64,000 nt of DNA from contig JBLHZY010000002.1 of the NCBI GenBank assembly GCA_047631555.1, positions 124,001 through 188,000 of the forward strand. The letters are read 5' to 3'. The position numbers were made by a program, and so were the translations under genes. Below the pieces are notes generated by a model, which worked only from the letters and a program-made list of their open reading frames with translations, did no database searches and had not been told where the DNA came from. The DNA comes from JBLHZY01 sp047631555 (GTDB taxonomy: Bacteria; Pseudomonadota; Alphaproteobacteria; Rhodobacterales; Rhodobacteraceae). Below are positions 59,151-64,000 of this stretch, piece by piece (position 1 is the first letter of the stretch; each line of letters opens with the position of its first letter).

Positions 59151-59590
59151 GCGCTGAGAATGATCCTCTAGCCGTCGCGTTGTTTTCCGAGATTTTCATG
59201 GCTGATCAGCTCGCACGTAACCGGCTTTCCAAGGCTTTGCCCAAGGGGATGGAGCTCAGCCATTTTTCCGTGCTCAACAATCTTGCGCGTTCCAATGAAG
59301 AGCGCACGCCCGCGCAATTGGCCAAGGCCTTTCACGTGACCCGCGGCGCGATGACCAACACGCTTTCCAAGCTGGAATGGGCGGGCCATGTGCATGTGCG
59401 CCCCGATTGGGATGATGCGCGGCGCAAGTTTGTCTCTATCTCGCCCTCGGGGCGCGCGGCTTGTGATGCCGCCCTTGCCGCGATCACGCCGATTATCGGC
59501 GAGGTCGTTGAGGCGATTGGCAGCGAAAAAATCCGCGCGACTTTGCCCGTTCTGCGCGAGGTCCGCGAGCGGTTGGGCAAAGAAAATTAA
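59147..59590 (+). CDS. MarR family transcriptional regulator
   Basis: 147 residues. Winged-helix MarR protein with NRLSKALPKGMELSHFSVLNN-type helix, RTPAQLAKAFHVTRGAMTNTLSKLE as recognition segment, and DWDDARRKFVSISPSGRAA as wing. Start codon overlaps the nitrilase-family stop, so it is likely co-expressed and might control this unit. Ligand unknown. Its 3' end overlaps the convergent ubiG stop by four bases. Confidence 0.93.
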   Translation: MSAENDPLAVALFSEIFMADQLARNRLSKALPKGMELSHFSVLNNLARSNEERTPAQLAKAFHVTRGAMTNTLSKLEWAGHVHVRPDWDDARRKFVSISPSGRAACDAALAAITPIIGEVVEAIGSEKIRATLPVLREVRERLGKEN

Positions 59591-60333
59591 GCCGGTTTCG
59601 TGCTTGTTGTGACGTAGTTGACTGACAGGTCCCGCGAGGAAAGCGACCAGCTCCAGCCAAGCGGATTAAACACAAAGCCTTTGCGATCAATCGGCTCAAG
59701 CCCCGCGCCCTCAATCAATGCAAAAAGCTCATCCGGCGTGATGAATTTCTCAAACTCATGGGTGCCGCGCGGCAGCCAGCGCATGATCACCTCAGCGCCA
59801 AAAATCGCCATCATATAGCTTTTGGGATTGCGGTTGATCGTTGAGCAGACCATCAGCCCGCCGGGTTTGAGCAGCTCTTGGCAGGCGGTCAGATAGGCCT
59901 GCGGATCTAAGACATGTTCCACCACTTCCATATTCAGCACCGCATCAAACCGCTCGCCCGCAGCGGCCATTTCTTCGGCGGTGATGTTGCGATAGTCGAT
60001 TTTTAGGCCGGATTGTTCTGCATGGACTTGGGCGACCGGGATGTTGCCCGCCGCCGCATCTGCCCCAACGACATCCGCGCCAAGCCGCGCCATTGGTTCG
60101 GCCAGAAGCCCGCCGCCGCAGCCGATATCCAGAATGCGCAGCCCTTTAAACGGCAATGGTTCGCTAAGATCGCGATCATATTCGGCGGCAATCTGGCTGG
60201 TGATATAATCGAGCCGGCAGGGGTTGAGCATATGGAGCGGCTTGAATTTGCCATTGGGATCCCACCATTCGGCGGCCATCGCTTCAAATTTGGCAACTTC
60301 GCTTGGATCAACAGTTGTATGGGCAGGGTTCAT
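59587..60333 (-). CDS. ubiG: Ubiquinone biosynthesis O-methyltransferase UbiG
   Basis: 248 residues. SAM-dependent enzyme that performs both O-methylations in ubiquinone synthesis. N-terminal EVAKFEAMAAEWWDPNGKFKPLHM and SAM motif ILDIGCGGGLLAEP are diagnostic, followed by ITAEEM, NMEVVEHV and TINRNPKSYMMAIFGAE. Ubiquinone is the redox cue read by RegB. Convergent with marR, divergent from pip. Confidence 0.97.
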   Translation of the reverse strand: MNPAHTTVDPSEVAKFEAMAAEWWDPNGKFKPLHMLNPCRLDYITSQIAAEYDRDLSEPLPFKGLRILDIGCGGGLLAEPMARLGADVVGADAAAGNIPVAQVHAEQSGLKIDYRNITAEEMAAAGERFDAVLNMEVVEHVLDPQAYLTACQELLKPGGLMVCSTINRNPKSYMMAIFGAEVIMRWLPRGTHEFEKFITPDELFALIEGAGLEPIDRKGFVFNPLGWSWSLSSRDLSVNYVTTSTKPA

Positions 60334-60387
60334 GCCATCGGCTCCTGAAAATTCTTATGTGCCCCATGGAAGGGCGGGCTTTGGGAC

Positions 60388-60402
60388 TATATAACCCTCT
60401 TA
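60388..60402 (+). promoter_or_regulatory. Possible -10 element of a leaderless pip transcript
   Basis: TATATAAC (60388-60395) lies seven bases upstream of ATG 60402 and no Shine-Dalgarno sequence is present between them. If used as a -10, transcription would start at or next to the start codon. The -35 region (60367-60372) is weak. Confidence 0.35.
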
Positions 60403-61379
60403 TGGACAAATTCGCAGGCCCCAAAACAGCGCAGAGCTTTCTTTATCCGCAAACCGCTCCGTTTGACCAACGGATGCTCGCGGTTGGCGATGGGCATGAG
60501 CTTTATGTTGAGCAATGCGGCAACCCCGATGGCATTCCTGTTGTGGTGTTGCATGGCGGGCCCGGCGGGGGCTGTAGCCCGGCGATGCGGCGCTATTTTG
60601 ATGGCTCGGCATTTCGGATTGTGCTGTTTGATCAGCGCGGCTGCGGGCGCTCGATCCCGCATGCGAGCGTCGAGGACAATACGACTTGGCATCTTGTGGC
60701 CGATATCGAGGCGATCCGCGAAGCGCTTGGGATTGAGCAATGGGTTGTGTTTGGCGGCAGTTGGGGCGCGACGCTTTCGCTGATCTATGCCCAAGCGCAC
60801 CCGGATCGCGCGCTGCATTTGGTGCTGCGCGGGGTTTTCTTGATGATGCAGCGTGAGCTGGATTGGTTTTATGGCGGCGGCGCTGGGCAGTTTTGGCCGG
60901 ATTTGTGGGCGCGCTTTACCGGGCTGATCCCAGAGGCTGAGCAGAGCGATTTGATTGGCGCCTATCACAAGCGGCTTTTTTCGGGCGATCGCAATGAAGA
61001 GATCATCCATGGGCGCGCTTGGTCGGCTTGGGAAAACGCTTTGGCGGCAATCGGATCGGATGGGCATGGCGGCGAGAGCCCGCCGGAATATGCGCGCGCC
61101 TTTGCTCGGATCGAGAATCACTATTTCACCAATGGTGGATTTCTGCGCGAAGACGGTCAGATTCTGGCCGATGTGGGCAAAATCGCCCATATTCCGGGGA
61201 CGATTGTGCAGGGCCGTTACGATATGATTTGCCCGCCAACATCGGCTTGGGAGCTGCATAAGGCTTGGCCCGCGTCCAAAATGCGGATCGTGCCGCGCGC
61301 AGGCCATGCGCTAAGCGAACCGGGAATTTCTGCCGAACTGGTGCGCGCCACGGATCGGATCGCGCAAGGGCTGGACTAG
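60402..61379 (+). CDS. pip: Prolyl iminopeptidase
   Basis: 325-residue alpha/beta hydrolase releasing N-terminal proline from peptides. N-terminal QTAPFDQRMLAVGDGHELYV-like sequence, oxyanion VLHGGPGGGCSP, FDQRGCGRS, nucleophile FGGSWGATLSL, and Asp/His of the triad in GRYDMICPP and RAGHALSEPG. ATG 60402 gives the start MDKF known from relatives; upstream in-frame ATGs (60366, 60357) would add residues without similarity. No clear ribosome site. Divergent from ubiG. Confidence 0.95.
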   Translation: MDKFAGPKTAQSFLYPQTAPFDQRMLAVGDGHELYVEQCGNPDGIPVVVLHGGPGGGCSPAMRRYFDGSAFRIVLFDQRGCGRSIPHASVEDNTTWHLVADIEAIREALGIEQWVVFGGSWGATLSLIYAQAHPDRALHLVLRGVFLMMQRELDWFYGGGAGQFWPDLWARFTGLIPEAEQSDLIGAYHKRLFSGDRNEEIIHGRAWSAWENALAAIGSDGHGGESPPEYARAFARIENHYFTNGGFLREDGQILADVGKIAHIPGTIVQGRYDMICPPTSAWELHKAWPASKMRIVPRAGHALSEPGISAELVRATDRIAQGLD

Positions 61380-61464
61380 AGGGGTTGCAGACTCGGCCCC
61401 TCTGCCGTATATCCCCCTCAACAGCGGCGCGACGGAGATGATCCAACGCTCCACCGGAAAGTTT

Positions 61465-61488
61465 AACGGGCCGCGCGCCCGTTTTTTT
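61465..61488 (+). terminator. Intrinsic terminator between pip and rimP (or rimP leader attenuator)
   Basis: Perfect 7-bp stem AACGGGC / GCCCGTT with loop CGCGC and a run of T (61482-61488). It is 86 bases after the pip stop but only 16-25 bases before the rimP start, so it may act as a pip terminator or in the rimP-nusA leader. Confidence 0.8.
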
Positions 61489-61512
61489 GTGCTTGAAAGG
61501 CCGATGCCTGAA

Positions 61513-62088
61513 ATGTCTGATCTGATTGCTAAAGCTTCAGTTGATCGCCGCCTGGCCGAGATCATCACACCTGTGATTGAGGATCTCGGATTTGAGCTGG
61601 TGCGCGTGCGCTATATGAGCGGCGCGAAGCTTAAAACCGTGCAAATCATGGCCGAGCGCCCCGATGGCGGCATCGACGTTGATGAATGTGCGAAGATTTC
61701 TACGGCGATTTCGGCTATTTTGGATGTCGAGGATCCGATTGAGGATGAATATACGCTTGAGGTTTCAAGCCCCGGTATTGATCGCCCCCTGACTCGGCTC
61801 AAGGATTTTGCGGCTTGGGAAGGCTATGAGGCCAAGATCGAGACCACCGAATTGATCGATGGGCAGCGCCGCTTTAGAGGCGCGCTGGCCGGGGTCGAGG
61901 GCGATGAGATCTTGATCAACATCGAGGCCGGCACGATCGGTCTGAATTTTGATTTGCTTGCGGATGCCAAATTGATCCTAACGGATGAGTTGATCCGCGA
62001 GATGCTAAACCAGCGTAAGGCCGCTGGGATTATCGACGAGAGTAAATTCGACAATATTGAAACCGAAGCCGGTTCTGAGGAGGACTGA
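61513..62088 (+). CDS. rimP: Ribosome maturation factor RimP
   Basis: 191 residues. Needed for 30S subunit maturation. The N-terminal domain has LAEIITPVIEDLGFELVRVR, IDVDECAKISTAISAILD and the hallmark YTLEVSSPGIDRPL; the C-terminal SH3-like domain covers about 105-180. ATG 61513 is preferred; ATG 61504 would add three residues and lies three bases from AAAGG. It heads rimP-nusA-ylxR, the usual order upstream of infB. Confidence 0.94.
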   Translation: MSDLIAKASVDRRLAEIITPVIEDLGFELVRVRYMSGAKLKTVQIMAERPDGGIDVDECAKISTAISAILDVEDPIEDEYTLEVSSPGIDRPLTRLKDFAAWEGYEAKIETTELIDGQRRFRGALAGVEGDEILINIEAGTIGLNFDLLADAKLILTDELIREMLNQRKAAGIIDESKFDNIETEAGSEED

Positions 62089-62091
62089 CGC

Positions 62092-63705
62092 ATGGCCATT
62101 ACCAGTGCAAACCAGCTTGAGCTGTTGCAAACCGCCGAGGCTGTTGCCCGCGAAAAAATGATCGACCCCGGATTGGTGGTTGAGGCGATGGAAGAAAGCC
62201 TCGCCCGTGCGGCGAAGTCTCGCTACGGCTCTGAGATGGACATTCGCGTGACCATTGATCGCAAGACGGGGCGCGCAACGTTTATGCGTGTTCGTACCGT
62301 TGTTGCTGATGATGAGCTTGAGAATTACCAAGCCGAAGTCACGGTTGAGCAGGCCAAAGAATATCTCGAAAACCCTGCGATTGGCGATGAGATCCGCGAT
62401 GAGGTTCCGCCTGTTGAGATGGGCCGTATTGCTGCGCAATCCGCCAAGCAAGTGATCCTGCAGAAGGTTCGCGAAGCTGAGCGTGACAGCCAGTATGAAG
62501 AGTTCAAAGATCGCGCCGGCACCATTATCAATGGTCTGGTGAAGCGCGAAGAATACGGCAATGTGATTGTTGATGTTGGCCGTGGCGAAGGCATCCTGCG
62601 CCGCAACGAGAAGATCGGCCGCGAAAGCTATCGCCCGAATGACCGTGTGCGTTGCTACATCAAAGAAGTGCGCCGTGAAGCGCGCGGCCCGCAGATTTTC
62701 CTTTCTCGTACAGCGCCGGAATTCATGTCTGAGCTGTTCAAGATGGAAGTGCCCGAGATTTATGATGGCATCATCGAGATCAAGGCCGTTGCCCGCGATC
62801 CCGGTTCGCGCGCGAAGATCGCTGTGATTTCTTATGACAACTCAATTGATCCTGTTGGCGCCTGTGTTGGTATGCGCGGCAGCCGTGTTCAGGCCGTTGT
62901 GAATGAGCTTCAGGGCGAGAAAATCGATATCATTCCTTGGAATGAAGATGCGCCGACCTTCCTTGTAAACGCGCTTCAGCCTGCTGAAGTGACCAAGGTT
63001 GTTTTGGATGAAGACGCGGGCAAAATCGAAGTGGTTGTGCCCGATGAGCAGCTTTCCTTGGCGATTGGCCGCCGTGGCCAAAACGTGCGTCTTGCGTCGC
63101 AGCTCACTGGTCTGGACATTGATATTCTGACCGAGGCCGAAGAATCCGAGCGCCGCCAAGCCGAATTTGCAGCGCGTACGCAGCTGTTCATGGATGCGCT
63201 TGATCTGGATGAATTCTTTGCGCAATTGCTGGTTTCCGAAGGGTTCACCAACCTTGAAGAAGTCGCCTATGTCGCTGTTGATGAATTGACCGTGATTGAT
63301 GGTGTTGATGAAGCCACGGCTGGCGAATTGCAGGCCCGTGCCCGCGATACGCTTGAAGCGGCGACCAAGCAGGCGCTGGCAAATGCGCGCGAACTTGGTG
63401 TTGAGGATAGCTTGGTTGAATTTGAGGGTCTGACACCCCAAATGATCGAAGCCCTTGCCAATGATGGCGTGAAAACGCTCGAAGATTTCGCGACCTGTGC
63501 GGATTGGGAATTGGCTGGCGGTTGGACAACCGAGAATGGCGAACGCAAGAAAGACGATGGCGTTCTTGAGCCCTTTGAAGTGAGCCTTGAAGAAGCGCAA
63601 AACATGGTCATGACCGCGCGTATTCAGCTTGGCTGGGTTGATCCTGCTGATCTTGAGCCTGCTGTTTCGGAAGAAGACGCAGCATCCGAGGAGGCCGAGG
63701 CCTAA
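62092..63705 (+). CDS. nusA: Transcription termination/antitermination protein NusA
   Basis: 537 residues. N-terminal RNA-polymerase-binding domain (1-about 130), S1 domain (RGEGILRRNEKIGRESYRP near 160-180), KH1 and KH2 (SRVQAVVNELQGEKIDII, AIGRRGQNVRLASQLTG), and two C-terminal helix-hairpin-helix repeats about 360-480. The tail is acidic (EEDAASEEAEA). GAGGAGGA upstream gives a strong ribosome site. Starts three bases after rimP ends. Confidence 0.97.
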   Translation: MAITSANQLELLQTAEAVAREKMIDPGLVVEAMEESLARAAKSRYGSEMDIRVTIDRKTGRATFMRVRTVVADDELENYQAEVTVEQAKEYLENPAIGDEIRDEVPPVEMGRIAAQSAKQVILQKVREAERDSQYEEFKDRAGTIINGLVKREEYGNVIVDVGRGEGILRRNEKIGRESYRPNDRVRCYIKEVRREARGPQIFLSRTAPEFMSELFKMEVPEIYDGIIEIKAVARDPGSRAKIAVISYDNSIDPVGACVGMRGSRVQAVVNELQGEKIDIIPWNEDAPTFLVNALQPAEVTKVVLDEDAGKIEVVVPDEQLSLAIGRRGQNVRLASQLTGLDIDILTEAEESERRQAEFAARTQLFMDALDLDEFFAQLLVSEGFTNLEEVAYVAVDELTVIDGVDEATAGELQARARDTLEAATKQALANARELGVEDSLVEFEGLTPQMIEALANDGVKTLEDFATCADWELAGGWTTENGERKKDDGVLEPFEVSLEEAQNMVMTARIQLGWVDPADLEPAVSEEDAASEEAEA

Positions 63706-63724
63706 GCGGGCTTCGGAGCATCTG

Positions 63725-64000
63725 ATGGGTCGCGGCGGGAGCACCAAGAATAAGGATGAGGCCGAAAGGCGCTGCATTGTGACCGGTGAGGTTCAGCCCA
63801 AGGCTGGCCTTATCCGCTTTGTGGTTAGCCCGGATGGGCTGCTCGTTCCGGATCTTGGCGAGAAATTGCCGGGCCGTGGCATTTGGATTTCGTCGGATCG
63901 CGATGTGATCGATCAGGCGGTGGCGAAAAAGGCGTTTGCCCGTGCGGCGCGCGCCGAGGTTACTGTGCCGGATGCGCTGTCGGACCTTGTTGAAAAGGCG
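63725..64000 (+). CDS. ylxR: YlxR (DUF448) RNA-binding protein, 3' end cut by window
   Basis: 92 codons are visible and the frame is still open at the window edge. The DUF448 signature ERRCIVTGEVQPKAGLIRFV (about 14-33) and DLGEKLPGRGIWIS (about 43-56) are clear. Placed 19 bases after nusA, as in most bacteria. In relatives an L7Ae-like part follows; the visible tail does not show whether it is present here. Start chosen at the first ATG after nusA. Confidence 0.92.
   Translation, partial: MGRGGSTKNKDEAERRCIVTGEVQPKAGLIRFVVSPDGLLVPDLGEKLPGRGIWISSDRDVIDQAVAKKAFARAARAEVTVPDALSDLVEKA

Noticed and set aside
59330..59339. TTTCACGTGA inside the MarR gene, like half of parS
   Set aside because: Only the central ten bases match; the outer bases of the palindrome are missing, so it is probably a chance E-box-like sequence.
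1..64000. CRISPR arrays, insertion sequences, prophage, tRNA or rRNA genes
   Set aside because: No direct-repeat array, transposase, inverted terminal repeats, phage structural gene or cloverleaf-like intergenic sequence was seen in any gap.

Overview
The window is a 64 kb piece of a GC-rich alphaproteobacterial chromosome, most likely a member of the Rhodobacterales (Rhodobacteraceae / roseobacter group). Evidence: the divergent RegB / SenC-RegA redox cassette whose proteins align by eye over their whole length with the Rhodobacter PrrBCA set, alphaproteobacterial-type AddB/AddA, the rho-mnmE-mnmG-rsmG-parA-parB block, and the gene order rph / rdgB / hemW opposite hrcA-grpE. No phage, insertion sequence, CRISPR array, tRNA or rRNA gene was seen. 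Coding density is very high, with many ATGA-type or 8-17 base overlaps.

Layout. 1-2.7 kb: RegA (cut by the window start), SenC/PrrC and RegB. 2.8-13.4 kb: a PAS-domain membrane protein, then an overlapping series tsaE-amgK-murU-addB-addA followed by trxA. 13.4-19.3 kb: a conserved unknown protein with a GT-B-like look, hslVU, a lipoprotein hydrolase, an MFS transporter and an Smr protein. 19.3-22.2 kb: mltA and a Tim44-like gene on the minus strand, fxsA and secB on the plus strand. 22.2-24.9 kb: maf-aroE-coaE-dnaQ on the minus strand. 24.88-25.30 kb: a non-coding region with several DnaA boxes and an AT-rich tract, the probable chromosomal origin. 25.3-32.7 kb: hemJ-rho-mnmE-mnmG-rsmG-parA-parB on the plus strand, with two perfect parS palindromes inside mnmG and rsmG. 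32.7-37.3 kb: rph-rdgB-ridA-hemW (minus) and hrcA-grpE (plus). 37.3-46.7 kb: mutS, malic enzyme, a PfkB kinase, argG, a membrane protein and threonine dehydratase. 46.7-48.9 kb: an Hpt protein, a receiver-PP2C phosphatase and a Nudix hydrolase. 49-53 kb: hslO, a CoA-type Nudix, cca and an rRNA-type methyltransferase. 53-55.2 kb: two L,D-transpeptidase-fold proteins around a CAP lipoprotein, plus a 61-residue membrane protein. 55.2-61.4 kb: hemH, an NDUFAF5-like protein, comF, grxC, a nitrilase-family amidase, a MarR regulator, ubiG and prolyl iminopeptidase. 61.4-64 kb: rimP-nusA-ylxR, cut by the window end.

How the parts relate. The centre is an origin/segregation locus: oriC, parAB, two parS sites and genes co-oriented away from the origin on both sides. 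Around it lie housekeeping genes for cell-wall recycling and remodelling (amgK, murU, mltA, two L,D-transpeptidases), proteostasis (hslVU, hslO, secB, grpE, hrcA), DNA repair (addAB, mutS), nucleotide sanitation (maf, rdgB, Nudix), haem synthesis (hemJ, hemW, hemH) and redox control. I found no convincing entirely new system. The most interesting items are the compact origin with a DnaA-trio-like element, parS sites built into coding sequence including the mnmG start, a PAS-only sensor beside tsaE, an Hpt / receiver-phosphatase pair resembling a partner-switching input, and an NDUFAF5-like protein without a recognisable SAM loop.
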